The notes beneath the pieces are model-generated. The model saw only the letters and a program-made list of their open reading frames with translations, was not told the origin of the DNA and searched no databases. Shown one piece after another: positions 52,775-64,000 of a stretch of DNA of 64,000 nt; position 1 is the stretch's first letter; the number at the start of each line of letters is the position of its first letter. The position numbers and the translations under genes were made by a program. This DNA comes from Streptomyces sp. SAI-127 (lineage in GTDB: Bacteria; Actinomycetota; Actinomycetes; Streptomycetales; Streptomycetaceae): positions 5,766,001 to 5,830,000 of the forward strand of contig NZ_JARXYJ010000001.1 in NCBI RefSeq assembly GCF_029894425.1. Reading direction: 5' to 3'.

Positions 52775-53251
52775 TCAGCCGTGTGCGGCGGTCCCCTGGT
52801 CCGGTTCCACGAAGACCACGGGGACCTTGTTGTCCAGGACGACGCTGCCGAGCAGCCCGGCGAGTGTGTCGCGCTCGGTCTCGTCGAGGGCGGCCGGCAG
52901 CTGTTCGATGCGGCGGCAGGCCTCGGTGTAGAAGCGGTCGGCGAGCCGGGCACCGCGCGAGGTGAGCGCCACGCGCACCGCGCGGCTGTCCCGCGGGTCC
53001 GGTTCGCGGCGTACCAGGCCGTTGTTCTCGGTGCGGTCCACCAGGCCGGTGAGGCTCGATTTGGCCAGGCCCAGCATCGTGCACAACTCGCCCATGCCGT
53101 ACGGCTGGGCCATCAGTACGCACAGCAGTTGACCCTGCTGCGGTGTGAGGCCGTGTTCCCGGCCCGCCTGGGCGTACACGGCATTCACCAGGAACGAGGA
53201 CCGCACGAGTGCGGCCACCAGTCCCATCCCACCGTCTTCATTTTCGGCCAC
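52775..53251 (-). CDS. MarR-family transcriptional regulator
   Basis: A 158-residue winged-helix regulator: EHGLTPQQGQLLCVLMAQPYGMGELCTMLGLAKSSLTGLVDRTENNGLVRREPDPRDSRAVRVALTSRGARLADRF covers the recognition helix and the DxR wing. It is divergent from an AIF-like oxidoreductase, the usual layout for MarR repressors of redox genes that respond to phenols or quinones. An inverted repeat lies in the 176-bp spacer between them. Confidence 0.9.
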   Translation of the reverse strand: MAENEDGGMGLVAALVRSSFLVNAVYAQAGREHGLTPQQGQLLCVLMAQPYGMGELCTMLGLAKSSLTGLVDRTENNGLVRREPDPRDSRAVRVALTSRGARLADRFYTEACRRIEQLPAALDETERDTLAGLLGSVVLDNKVPVVFVEPDQGTAAHG

Positions 53252-53373
53252 GCGCTCAGCGTATCACGCGAATATCGAAAGTTCGCAGCAGGAACTAACG
53301 AATCTCTGTAAGTGCTTAACAAAGATCTGTAGTTCTTGAAAACCTTATGTGTTGTGGTTCGGAGTACGAATCA

Positions 53374-53387
53374 GTTACGTTCGTAAC
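53374..53387. promoter_or_regulatory. Candidate MarR operator
   Basis: GTTACG-TT-CGTAAC: perfect 6-bp arms, 40 bp upstream of the oxidoreductase ATG in an AT-rich divergent spacer (53252-53427). MarR sites are usually such short palindromes near the promoter. Confidence 0.5.
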
Positions 53388-53427
53388 CCGAACCCAACGG
53401 AATTCCTGCGTTTGTGGAGTGTGAATC

Positions 53428-54525
53428 ATGAGTCGTACTGTCGCTGTCGTCGGCGGAGGTTACGGGGGCGCGGCGGTCGCCAAGGCGCTGGAGTCCGAGG
53501 CCGACGTGATCCTGATCGACCCGCGGGACGCGTTCGTCAACGTCGCCGGCTCGCTGCGCGCGCTGGCCCAGCCCGGCTGGGCGGCCAACATGTTCTTCCC
53601 CTTCGAGACGCTGCTGACCCAGGGCCGCGTGATCCGCGACCGCGCCGTCTCGGTGGACCCGACCGGCGTCACACTGGCCTCGGGCGAGCACGTCGCGGCG
53701 GACTACGTGGTCCTCGCCACCGGCTCCAACTACGCCTACCCGGCCAACCCCGCCGCCGACTCCGTCAGCGACGCGCTGGAGGACTTCCGCCGCTCGCACA
53801 AGGAACTGCTCGAGGCCGACAAGGTCCTGATCCTCGGTGCGGGGCCGGTCGGCCTCGAACTCGCCGGTGAGATCAAGGAGGTGTGGCCGGACAAGAAGGT
53901 GACCATCGTCGACCCGGCCGGCGAACTCCTTCCCGGCTTCAAGTCCGAGGTGGTCGAGGACCTGCGCGGCCAGCTCGACGCGCTCGGCGTCGAGGTGCGT
54001 CTCGGCACCGGCCTGACGGGCCAGCCGGGCACCGAGTCCGGCCGCGCCGGCGCTTTCACCGTCACCACCACCGACGGCGACGAGATCACCGCCGACGTCT
54101 GGTACCGCGCCTACGGCACGACCATCAACAGCGGCTACCTCGCTGACGGCAAGCTGACCACCCTCACCGAGCAGGGCCAGGTCCCCGTGACCGACACCCT
54201 CAACGTCAAGGGCCACGACCACGTGTACGCGATCGGTGACCTCACCGACGTCGAGGAGGCCAAGATGGCCGGCTTCGCGATGCAGCACGCCGAGGTGGTC
54301 GCCAAGAACATCACCGCCCAGATCAAGGGCGAGCAGCCCGAGGCCACGTACCAGCCCCTCGGCTTCCCGATGATCCTGCTTCCGCTCGGCCCGAACGGCG
54401 GTGTCGGACAGCTGCCCTCGCCCGACGGCCCGTTCCAGGCCCCGGCCACGATGGTCTCCGAGTTCAAGGGCTCGGACCTGTTCACCGGCCGCTTCGTCGG
54501 TCAGCTGGGCCCCACGGCCGCCTGA
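53428..54525 (+). CDS. NAD(P)/FAD-dependent oxidoreductase, AIF/FSP1-like quinone reductase
   Basis: A 365-residue two-dinucleotide-binding-domain flavoprotein: FAD motif VAVVGGGYGGAAVAKAL at residues 5-21, second Rossmann motif VLILGAGPVGLELAGEI near residue 133, and the FAD-contacting HVYAIGDLTDVEEAKMAGFAMQHAEVV near residue 268. The family (AIF, FSP1, NDH-2-like) reduces quinones with NAD(P)H. With a divergent MarR gene it looks like an inducible defence against quinones, possibly the cluster's own product. A tailoring role cannot be excluded. Confidence 0.87.
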   Translation: MSRTVAVVGGGYGGAAVAKALESEADVILIDPRDAFVNVAGSLRALAQPGWAANMFFPFETLLTQGRVIRDRAVSVDPTGVTLASGEHVAADYVVLATGSNYAYPANPAADSVSDALEDFRRSHKELLEADKVLILGAGPVGLELAGEIKEVWPDKKVTIVDPAGELLPGFKSEVVEDLRGQLDALGVEVRLGTGLTGQPGTESGRAGAFTVTTTDGDEITADVWYRAYGTTINSGYLADGKLTTLTEQGQVPVTDTLNVKGHDHVYAIGDLTDVEEAKMAGFAMQHAEVVAKNITAQIKGEQPEATYQPLGFPMILLPLGPNGGVGQLPSPDGPFQAPATMVSEFKGSDLFTGRFVGQLGPTAA

Positions 54526-54546
54526 CCGCACCGCATCACCTCAGCC

Positions 54547-54609
54547 CGCCGCGCGGGCTCGACGGTCCTCCAGGATTCCCCCGCCATGGACCGGCGAGCC
54601 CGCGCGGCG
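54547..54609 (+). terminator. Long inverted repeat between oxidoreductase and carboxylase epsilon genes
   Basis: CGCCGCGCGGGCTCG (54547-54561) and CGAGCCCGCGCGGCG (54595-54609) are perfect 15-bp arms around 33 bp. It starts 22 bp after the oxidoreductase stop and ends 28 bp before the epsilon gene's GTG. Confidence 0.65.
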
Positions 54610-54636
54610 TTCGTGTTTCCCGCCCCAGGAGCAGAC

Positions 54637-54906
54637 GTGACGTCATCCACCGCATCCACGGAATCCACCGGATCCACCGCACCCGTGAAATCCGCCGAAA
54701 CCTTCCTGCGCATAGAGAAGGGCAGCCCCGACGAGTGCGAACTGGCGGCCCTCACCTCGGTGCTGCTGGCCCGCGCGGCCGCCCTGACGGACCTGACCGA
54801 GAACGACACGGACCGGATCGCCCGCCGCACAGCGGGCTGGCGCCGCCTCGAACGCCGCTCCGGCCCGAGCACCCCCCGCAGCTGGCGCGACGACACACCC
54901 CACTGA
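54637..54906 (+). CDS. Acyl-CoA carboxylase epsilon subunit
   Basis: An 89-residue protein matching the small actinobacterial AccE/PccE subunit: an N-terminal Ser/Thr-rich linker, then FLRIEKGSPDECELAALTSVLLARAAA and the C-terminal AGWRRLERRSGPSTPRSWRD. In complexes with alpha (AccA2) and beta (AccB/PccB) chains it raises carboxylation activity. The alpha and beta subunits lie 24-29 kb upstream, so all three parts of one carboxylase belong to the cluster. GTG at 54637 has AGGAG 5 bp upstream, and the preceding hairpin rules out the longer start at 54586. Its stop overlaps the hydrolase ATG (TGATG). Confidence 0.85.
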   Translation: MTSSTASTESTGSTAPVKSAETFLRIEKGSPDECELAALTSVLLARAAALTDLTENDTDRIARRTAGWRRLERRSGPSTPRSWRDDTPH

Positions 54907-55883
54907 TGAACGCCTCCGGCGTGGTCGGGCAACTCACCGTCGCCCCCTGCGGTCTGACCAGGACACGCCCCCGCGATCTCCCCCGCGCCATCACCCTCGA
55001 CGCGGGCGGCATCCCTCTCTCCGCCCTGCTCGTCGAACCCCGCCCAGGCCCCCCGAGGGCCGTCGTCGTCGCCGTGCACGGAGGCGGAATGCGGGCGGGC
55101 TACTTCGACAGCCAGGTCCGCCCCGGACTCTCCCTCCTCGCCCTCGGTGCCCGGCTCGGCTACACCGTCCTCGCCGTCGACCGCCCCGGATACGGCAGTT
55201 CGGCCGCAGTCCTGCCCCGCGGACAGACCCTGACCGAGCAGGCGGTGACCCTTCTCGACGGCCTCGAAGCCTTCGCGGACCGGTACGACACCGGCGCCGG
55301 AATGTTCCTCGTCGCCCACTCCAACGGCGGGAAGCTCGCCCTCGCGGCGGCCGCCGAGACGCGTGGCCGTGCGCTGCTCGGCCTGGACATCTCCGGTCTC
55401 GGCAGCCGGCTCGCCGTAGGGCCGGACCAGCTGCCCGGGCAGAACGGGCACGGCGACTGGCGCCGCCACTGGGGCTCGCTGCGCCTCTACCCGCCGGACG
55501 CCTTCCGGCAGGGCCGGCACCTGGTCTCCCCGGTACCGGAACTGGAGGCGTACGAAGGCCCGTCCTGGCCCCGCAGATACCCGGCGATCGCCCGCGAGGT
55601 ACGCGTCCCCGTCCGCTTCACCTTCGCCGAGCAGGAGCAGTGGTGGCTGTTCGACGACGACGCCGTGGCCGCCCTGAGAGAACCCCTGGCCGCACCGACG
55701 GTGGTCGTCGACCACCAGCCCGACGCCGGGCACAACATCAGCCTCGGCTGGGCCGCCCGCGCCTACCACCTCAAGGCCCTCGGCTTCCTGGAGGATCTCC
55801 TGCTCGCCGAGGACGCGGCCCCCGCCGGGCGGCCCACCGAACCGATCGGAGACGACACCCCACCGAAGGACAGGCAGAGATGA
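54906..55883 (+). CDS. Alpha/beta hydrolase
   Basis: A 325-residue alpha/beta-hydrolase fold protein. VVVAVHGGGMRAGYFD supplies the oxyanion hole near residue 57, the nucleophile is the serine in VAHSNGGKLAL (about residue 139), and the histidine is probably in PDAGHNISLG near residue 278. The substrate is unknown; hydrolases in aromatic PKS clusters may release or open lactones or remove acyl groups. It is coupled to the epsilon subunit upstream and to a tiny ORF downstream (ATGA). Confidence 0.82.
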   Translation: MNASGVVGQLTVAPCGLTRTRPRDLPRAITLDAGGIPLSALLVEPRPGPPRAVVVAVHGGGMRAGYFDSQVRPGLSLLALGARLGYTVLAVDRPGYGSSAAVLPRGQTLTEQAVTLLDGLEAFADRYDTGAGMFLVAHSNGGKLALAAAAETRGRALLGLDISGLGSRLAVGPDQLPGQNGHGDWRRHWGSLRLYPPDAFRQGRHLVSPVPELEAYEGPSWPRRYPAIAREVRVPVRFTFAEQEQWWLFDDDAVAALREPLAAPTVVVDHQPDAGHNISLGWAARAYHLKALGFLEDLLLAEDAAPAGRPTEPIGDDTPPKDRQR

Positions 55884-56020
55884 GCATCGACACCCTTGAA
55901 CCCGCCCTCGACCAGCACCTGCTGCACGACGAGCCCGCCTGCGTCCTCGTACGGCCCGCGCTGCTCGCCGGCGAGGAGTGCGAGGCGCCCGACCCGTGGA
56001 TCTTCCGCGGCACCGACTGA
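55880..56020 (+). CDS. Small translationally coupled ORF, 46 residues, unknown function
   Basis: ATG at 55880 overlaps the hydrolase stop (ATGA), with AGGCAGAG upstream. The product is acidic ([20 protein letters not shown] at the start, C-terminal [10 protein letters not shown]), contains two cysteines and has no signal peptide or membrane segment. Codon usage is Streptomyces-like. The overlap and bias suggest it is translated. I do not recognise it. Its position between hydrolase and metK could mean a role in the SAM cassette or as a small partner protein. Confidence 0.55.
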   Translation: MSIDTLEPALDQHLLHDEPACVLVRPALLAGEECEAPDPWIFRGTD

Positions 56021-56072
56021 GCGCGACAGCACCGCCCCGCCCGCCCACCGCACCCACCTTCCCTGGAGAGAC

Positions 56073-57296
56073 ATGTCCCGCCGCCTGTTCACCTCGGAGT
56101 CCGTGACCGAGGGCCACCCCGACAAGATCGCCGACCAGATCAGTGACGCCGTCCTCGACGAACTGCTGCGCCAGGACCCGTCCTCGCGCGTCGCCGTGGA
56201 GACCCTGATCACCACCGGTCAGGTGCACCTCGCCGGCGAGGTGACCACGGCGGGGTACGCAGACATCGCCGCCCTCGTCCGCGCGAAGATCCTTCAGATC
56301 GGCTACGACTCCTCGGCGAAGGGCTTCGACGGAGCCTCGTGCGGAGTGTCCGTGTCCCTCGGCGCACAGTCCCCGGACATCGCCCAGGGCGTCGACACGG
56401 CGTACGAGAAACGGGTCGAGGGTGCCTCCCGAAGGGACGAGGGAGACGAGCTGGACCGCCAGGGCGCGGGCGACCAGGGACTGATGTTCGGTTACGCGAC
56501 GGACGAGACCCCGACCCTGATGCCGCTGCCGATCGAGCTGGCCCACCGCCTCGCCCGCCGCCTCTCCGAGGTCCGCAAGGACGGCACGGTCCCCTATCTG
56601 CGCCCCGACGGCAAGACCCAGGTCACCGTCGAGTACCTGGGCAGCCGGCCGGTCCGCCTGGACACCGTCGTCGTCTCCTCCCAGCACGCCGCCGGCATCG
56701 ACCTGGACGGACTGCTGACCCCCGACATCCGTACCCACGTGGTCGAGCACGTCCTGGCCCGGCTCGCCGAGGACGGCATCAAGTTGGAGACCGAGGACTA
56801 CCGCCTCCTGGTCAACCCCACCGGCCGCTTCGAGATCGGCGGCCCGATGGGCGACGCCGGCCTGACCGGCCGCAAGATCATCATCGACACGTACGGCGGC
56901 ATGGCCCGGCACGGCGGCGGCGCCTTCTCCGGCAAGGACCCGTCCAAGGTGGACCGTTCGGCGGCGTACGCGATGCGCTGGGTCGCCAAGAACGTCGTCG
57001 CCGCCGGACTCGCCTCCCGCTGCGAGGTCCAGGTCGCCTACGCCATCGGCAAGGCCGAACCCGTCGGGCTGTTCGTGGAGACCTTCGGCACCGGGACCGT
57101 CGGCCAGGAGCGGATCGAGAAGGCCGTCACCGAGGTCTTCGACCTGCGCCCGGCCGCCATCGTCCGCGACCTGGACCTGCTGCGCCCGATCTACTCCCTG
57201 ACGGCGGCGTACGGCCACTTCGGCCGCGAGCTGCCCGAGTTCACCTGGGAGCGCACCGACCGGGCCGGGGCGCTCCGGACCGCCGCGGGAATCTGA
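56073..57296 (+). CDS. metK: S-adenosylmethionine synthetase
   Basis: A 407-residue MetK with all signatures: [24 protein letters not shown], the [16 protein letters not shown] hexapeptide region, DVVxSSQH-type [12 protein letters not shown], and the P-loop-like [19 protein letters not shown]. It makes SAM from methionine and ATP. There is a small insertion ([15 protein letters not shown]) before the GAGDQG motif, also found in streptomycete MetKs. GGAGAG precedes ATG at 56073. Streptomycetes normally have metK elsewhere on the chromosome, so this is probably a cluster-dedicated second copy. The adenosine kinase follows after 32 bp. Confidence 0.97.
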   Translation: MSRRLFTSESVTEGHPDKIADQISDAVLDELLRQDPSSRVAVETLITTGQVHLAGEVTTAGYADIAALVRAKILQIGYDSSAKGFDGASCGVSVSLGAQSPDIAQGVDTAYEKRVEGASRRDEGDELDRQGAGDQGLMFGYATDETPTLMPLPIELAHRLARRLSEVRKDGTVPYLRPDGKTQVTVEYLGSRPVRLDTVVVSSQHAAGIDLDGLLTPDIRTHVVEHVLARLAEDGIKLETEDYRLLVNPTGRFEIGGPMGDAGLTGRKIIIDTYGGMARHGGGAFSGKDPSKVDRSAAYAMRWVAKNVVAAGLASRCEVQVAYAIGKAEPVGLFVETFGTGTVGQERIEKAVTEVFDLRPAAIVRDLDLLRPIYSLTAAYGHFGRELPEFTWERTDRAGALRTAAGI

Positions 57297-57328
57297 CCTC
57301 AGCAACCAACAGGAGCACAGGAGTTCAT

Positions 57329-58312
57329 GTGCGTATCGCCGTGACAGGATCCATCGCCACGGACCATCTGATGGTCTTCCCCGGCCGGTTCACGCAGCAG
57401 CTCATCCCCGACCGGCTCGCCCGTGTCTCCCTGTCTTTCCTCGTCGACGACCTGGAGGTGCGCCGGGGCGGGGTCGCGGCCAACATCGCCTACGGCCTCG
57501 GCGGCCTCGGGCTCGACCCCCTGCTCGTCGGTGCCGTGGGCGACGACTTCGCCGAGTACGAGGTCTGGCTCAAGGCCCATGGCGTCGACACCGGCGCCGT
57601 CCAGGTCTCCGCCCGGCGCGCCACCGCACGCTTCATGTGCATCACCGACGAGGACGCCAACCAGATCGCGTCCTTCTACGCGGGCGCCATGCAGGAGGCA
57701 CGCGACATCGACCTGCGCCGCGTGCTCGACGGACGGCCGCGCCCCGACCTGGTCCTCGTCGGCCCGAACGACCCGGAGGCCATGCTCCGCCACACCCGCC
57801 AGTGCCGGGACCTCGGCCTGCCCTTCGCCGCCGACCCCTCCCAGCAGCTCGCCCGCCTCGACGGCCCCCAGGTCCGCGACCTGGTGAGCGGCGCCCACTG
57901 GCTGTTCACCAACGAGTACGAGGCCGCCCTGCTCCTCGAACGCACCGGCTGGACCCGCGAAGAGGTTCTGGACCGCGTCGGCACCTGGGTCACCACCCTG
58001 GGTGGCGAGGGCGTACGCGTCGACCGTGCGGACCTGCCCCCGCTCACCGTCGCGGCCGTCCCCGACGCACCGGTCACCGACCCGACCGGCGTCGGCGACG
58101 CGTTCCGGGCCGGCTTCCTCGCCGCACTCGGCCACGGCCTGCCCCTGACCGCCGCCGCCCGTCTGGGCTGCACGGTCGCGGCGACCGCCCTGTCGACGGT
58201 CGGCTCACAGTCGTACCGCATCGACCGCGAGCACCTCCTGACCACGGCCGCACACGCCTACGGCACCGACGCGGCCCACGAACTCGCCCCCGCCCTGGAC
58301 GGCACACCATGA
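57329..58312 (+). CDS. adoK: Adenosine kinase (PfkB family, actinobacterial AdoK type)
   Basis: A 327-residue PfkB-type kinase closely resembling mycobacterial AdoK: MRIAVTGSIATDHLMVFPGRF at the start, SLSFLVDDLEVRRGGVAANIAYGLGGLG, LPFAADPSQQLARL, and the catalytic DPTGVGDAFRAGFLAAL with the GxGD aspartate. It removes the adenosine set free by S-adenosylhomocysteine hydrolase, pulling that reversible reaction forward. GTG at 57329 follows AGGAG. It is coupled to metH by ATGA, which ties it to the methyl cycle rather than to purine salvage alone. Confidence 0.92.
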   Translation: MRIAVTGSIATDHLMVFPGRFTQQLIPDRLARVSLSFLVDDLEVRRGGVAANIAYGLGGLGLDPLLVGAVGDDFAEYEVWLKAHGVDTGAVQVSARRATARFMCITDEDANQIASFYAGAMQEARDIDLRRVLDGRPRPDLVLVGPNDPEAMLRHTRQCRDLGLPFAADPSQQLARLDGPQVRDLVSGAHWLFTNEYEAALLLERTGWTREEVLDRVGTWVTTLGGEGVRVDRADLPPLTVAAVPDAPVTDPTGVGDAFRAGFLAALGHGLPLTAAARLGCTVAATALSTVGSQSYRIDREHLLTTAAHAYGTDAAHELAPALDGTP

Positions 58313-61300
58313 CGGACTCCCGCAGTGCGCGCCTTCGTGAGGCACTCGCCACCCGAGTCGTGGTCGCCGACGGAGCCATGGGCACCATGCTCCAGGCCCA
58401 GGACCCGAGCCTCGACGACTTCCAGCAGCTGGAGGGCTGCAACGAGATCCTCAACGTGACCCGCCCCGACATCGTGCGCTCGGTCCACGAGGCGTACTTC
58501 GCGGCGGGCGTGGACTGCGTCGAGACGAACACCTTCGGCGCCAACCACGCGGCGCTGGGGGAGTACGACATCCCCGAGCGGGTCCACGAACTGTCGGAGG
58601 CGGGTGCCCGCATCGCCCGCGAGACGGCGGACACCTTCGACGCCCGCGACGGCCGGCAGCGCTGGGTCCTGGGTTCCATGGGCCCCGGCACCAAGCTCCC
58701 GACCCTGGGCCACGCCCCCTACGCCGTGCTCCGCGACGCCTACCAGCGCAACGCGGAAGGCCTGATCGCAGGCGGCGCGGACGCCCTGCTGGTGGAGACG
58801 ACCCAGGACCTGCTCCAGACCAAGTCGGCCGTCCTGGGCGCCCGTCGGGCCCTGGAGGCGACCGGCACCGACCTGCCGCTGATCTGCTCGGTCACGGTCG
58901 AGACCACCGGCACCATGCTGCTCGGCTCCGAGATCGGCGCCGCGCTGACGGCCCTCGAACCGCTCGGCATCGACATGATCGGCCTGAACTGCGCCACCGG
59001 CCCGGCCGAGATGAGCGAGCATCTGCGGTACCTCGCCCGGCACTCCCGCATCCCGCTGCTGTGCATGCCGAACGCGGGCCTCCCGGTCCTCGGCGGGAAC
59101 GGCGCACACTACCCCTTGACCCCGGCCGAACTGGCCGACGCCCAGGAGGCGTTCGTCCGCGACTACGGCCTCTCCCTGATCGGCGGCTGCTGCGGCACGA
59201 CCCCGGAGCACCTGCGCCAGGTCGTCGAACGCGTCCGTGAGCTCACGCCCTCCGAGCGCACCCCGCAGCCCGAGCCCGGCGCCGCCTCCCTCTATCAGAC
59301 GGTGGCGTTCCGTCAGGACACCTCCTACCTGGCCATCGGCGAGCGCACGAACGCCAATGGGTCGAAGAAGTTCCGGGAGGCCATGCTGGAGGCCCGCTGG
59401 GACGACTGTGTGGAGATGGCCCGTGAGCAGATCCGCGAGGGCGCCCACATGCTGGACCTCTGCGTGGACTACGTGGGCCGCGACGGTGTGGCGGACATGG
59501 AGGAGCTGGCCGGCCGTTTCGCCACCGCCTCCACCCTGCCGATCGTCCTGGACTCCACCGAGGTCCCGGTCATCCGGGCGGGTCTGGAGAAGCTCGGCGG
59601 CCGCGCGGTCATCAACTCCGTCAACTACGAGGACGGCGACGGTCCGGAGTCCCGCTTCGCGAAGGTCACCAAGCTCGCTCAGGAGCACGGCGCCGCGCTG
59701 ATCGCCCTCACGATCGACGAGGAGGGCCAGGCCCGCACCCCCGAGCACAAGGTCGCCATCGCCGAGCGGCTCATCGAGGACCTGACCGGCACCTGGGGCA
59801 TCCACGAGTCGGACATCCTCATCGACACCCTGACCTTCACCATCTGCACCGGTCAGGAGGAGTCCCGCAAGGACGGTATCGCCACCATCGAGGCGATCCG
59901 CGAACTCAAGCGCCGCCACCCGGACGTCCAGACCACGCTGGGTCTGTCCAACATCTCCTTCGGTCTCAACCCGGCCGCCCGCGTCCTGCTCAACTCGGTC
60001 TTCCTCGACGAGTGCGTCAAGGCGGGCCTGGACTCGGCGATCGTCCACGCGTCGAAGATCCTGCCCATCGCCCGCTTCAGCGAGGAAGAGGTCCAGACGG
60101 CCCTCGACCTCATCCACGACCGCCGCGCCGAGGGCTACGACCCCCTCCAGAAGCTGATGGCCCTGTTCGAGGGCGCCACCACCAAGTCCCTGAAGGCGGG
60201 CCGCGCCGAGGAACTGGCCGCGCTGCCCCTGGACGAGCGCCTCAAGCGCCGCATCATCGACGGCGAGAAGAACGGCCTGGAGGCCGACCTCGACGAGGCC
60301 CTTGGCTCCCGTCCCGCTCTCGACATCGTCAACGACACCCTCCTGGACGGCATGAAGGTGGTCGGCGAGCTGTTCGGCTCCGGCCAGATGCAGCTGCCGT
60401 TCGTCCTCCAGTCCGCCGAGGTGATGAAGACGGCGGTGGCCTACCTGGAACCGCACATGGAGAAGGTCGAGGGCGACGAGGCCGGCAAGGGCACCATCGT
60501 GCTGGCCACCGTCCGCGGCGACGTCCACGACATCGGCAAGAACCTCGTCGACATCATCCTGTCCAACAACGGCTACAACGTGGTCAACCTCGGCATCAAG
60601 CAGCCGGTCTCCGCGATCCTGGAGGCCGCCGCCGAGCACCGTGCCGACGTCATCGGCATGTCCGGTCTGCTGGTCAAGTCCACGGTGATCATGAAGGAGA
60701 ACCTGGAGGAGCTCAACCAGCGCGGCATGGCCGCCGACTTCCCGGTCATCCTGGGCGGAGCCGCGCTGACCCGGGCGTATGTCGAACAGGACCTGCACGA
60801 GATCTACCAGGGCGAGGTCCGCTACGCCCGCGACGCGTTCGAGGGCCTGCGCCTCATGGACGCCCTCATCGCCGTCAAGCGCGGTGTCCCGGGCGCGACC
60901 CTGCCCCCGCTCAAGCAACGCCGGGTCGCGCAAAGGGAGTTGGTTTTCGAGGAGCCCCGGGACGTCGGCCGTTCCGACGTGGCCACCGGTAACCCGGTCC
61001 CGACGCCGCCCTTCCGGGGCACCAGGGTTGTCAAGGGCATCCAGTTCAAGGAGTACGCCTCGTGGCTCGACGAGGCGGCCCTGTTCAAGGGCCAGTGGGG
61101 CCTGAGGGGCGACACCGTCGAGCGGGAGGGGCGACCCCGGCTGCGGATGTGGCTCGACCGGCTGCGCACCGAGAACCTGCTCGAAGCAGCCGTGGTCCAC
61201 GGCTACTTCCCCTGCGTCTCCAAGGGCGACGACCTGATCATCCTGGACGAGCAGGGCAACGAACGCACCCGCTTCACCTTCCCCCGTCAGCGCCGCGGCC

Positions 61301-61766
61301 GCCGGCTCTGCCTGGCCGACTTCTTCCGCCCGGAGGAGTCCGGGGAGACCGACGTCGTCGGCCTTCAGGTCGTCACCGTCGGCTCCCGGATCGGCGAGGC
61401 GACCGCCGAGCTCTTCGCCGCCGACTCCTACCGCGACTACCTCGAACTGCACGGCCTGTCCGTCCAGTTGGCCGAGGCGCTGGCCGAGTACTGGCACGCC
61501 CGGGTGCGCGCCGAACTCGGCATCGCGGGCGACGACCCGGACTCCCTCGACGGCATGTTCCGTACCGAGTACCAGGGCTGCCGGTACTCGCTGGGCTATC
61601 CGGCCTGCCCCGACCTCGCAGACCGCGCGAAGATCGTGGACCTGCTCCAGCCCGAGCGGATCGGCGTCCACCTGAGCGAGGAATCCCAGCTCCACCCCGA
61701 GCAGTCCACCGACGCGATCGTCGTCCACCACCCCGAGGCGAGCTACTTCAACGCGGGAGGCCGCGC

Positions 61767-61770
<4 letters not shown>
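58309..61770 (+). CDS. metH: Cobalamin-dependent methionine synthase
   Basis: An 1153-residue MetH with the usual modules. The homocysteine domain is about residues 1-320 ([28 protein letters not shown] with the zinc cysteines). The folate domain is about 340-620 ([17 protein letters not shown]). The B12 domain is about 640-880, with the cobalamin-binding histidine in [24 protein letters not shown]. The C-terminal SAM-binding activation domain is about 890-1150 ([17 protein letters not shown]). It remethylates homocysteine using 5-methyl-tetrahydrofolate. It is coupled to adoK and metF by ATGA overlaps on both sides. Length and domain order are those of a complete enzyme. Confidence 0.97.

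Positions 61771-64000
<2,230 letters not shown>

Noticed and set aside
54586..54636. An upstream ATG for the carboxylase epsilon gene
   Set aside because: It lies within the right side of a 15-bp inverted repeat and has no RBS, whereas GTG at 54637 has AGGAG at good spacing.
54501..57305. A 934-codon open frame on the minus strand
   Set aside because: It covers five confident plus-strand genes and has no RBS or recognisable domain. High GC keeps antisense frames open.

Overview
The window comes from a high-GC actinomycete, almost certainly a Streptomyces. Most codons end in G or C, GTG starts are common, ATGA/GTGA/TGATG stop-start overlaps are frequent, and the content is typical of the genus (ECF sigma factor, STAS and RsbW-like proteins, gamma-butyrolactone genes, type II polyketide synthase). 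I saw no rRNA, tRNA, CRISPR array, transposase or integrase.

Positions 1-19.6 kb look like ordinary chromosome with a catabolic flavour. There is a cut-off ECF sigma factor, an anti-sigma antagonist, an EF-hand protein, an RsbW-like ATPase, two MFS transporters and a GlxA-type AraC regulator. Around them lies a scattered acyl-CoA catabolic set: CoA ligase, three acyl-CoA dehydrogenases, SDR, zinc alcohol dehydrogenase, a cyclase-family hydrolase, flavin reductase, enoyl-CoA hydratase and an ADP-forming-type acyl-CoA synthetase. Seven near-identical palindromes (consensus CTGACGGNNNGTCAG) sit in front of these genes and suggest one TetR-type regulon whose regulator lies outside the window. One dehydrogenase subunit carries a 120-bp tandem repeat that inserts about 200 low-complexity residues.

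Positions 19.7-64 kb form an aromatic polyketide gene cluster of angucycline type, and it runs off the right edge. Its regulatory head has a TetR/ArpA-like protein, a butyrolactone receptor, a JadR1-like response regulator, an AfsA-like butyrolactone synthase and its partner reductase, with several ARE-type palindromes. Next come precursor and accessory genes (biotin carboxylase, carboxyltransferase, exporter, TetR). The core follows in the order cyclase, KS-alpha, KS-beta, ACP, ketoreductase, aromatase/cyclase, phosphopantetheinyl transferase. After it come a PgaE-like oxygenase and a PgaM-like oxygenase-reductase fusion with an in-frame internal start.

The tailoring region is rich in redox enzymes: two LanV-like reductases, two further SDRs (one frameshifted), three ABM-type proteins (one fused to a SnoaL-like domain), two luciferase-type flavoenzymes, an FMN reductase, an acyl-CoA-dehydrogenase-like monooxygenase, one O-methyltransferase and an AIF-like quinone reductase with a divergent MarR regulator. 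No glycosyltransferase or deoxysugar gene is visible, so the product in this window looks like a heavily oxidised, possibly rearranged aglycone.

The right end is a tightly coupled S-adenosylmethionine regeneration cassette: metK, adenosine kinase, metH, metF, ahcY. It is preceded by an acyl-CoA carboxylase epsilon subunit, an alpha/beta hydrolase and a coupled 46-residue ORF. With a single O-methyltransferase in view, a full methyl cycle inside the cluster is the most striking feature. All functions are read from sequence motifs and gene order; no database search was run.
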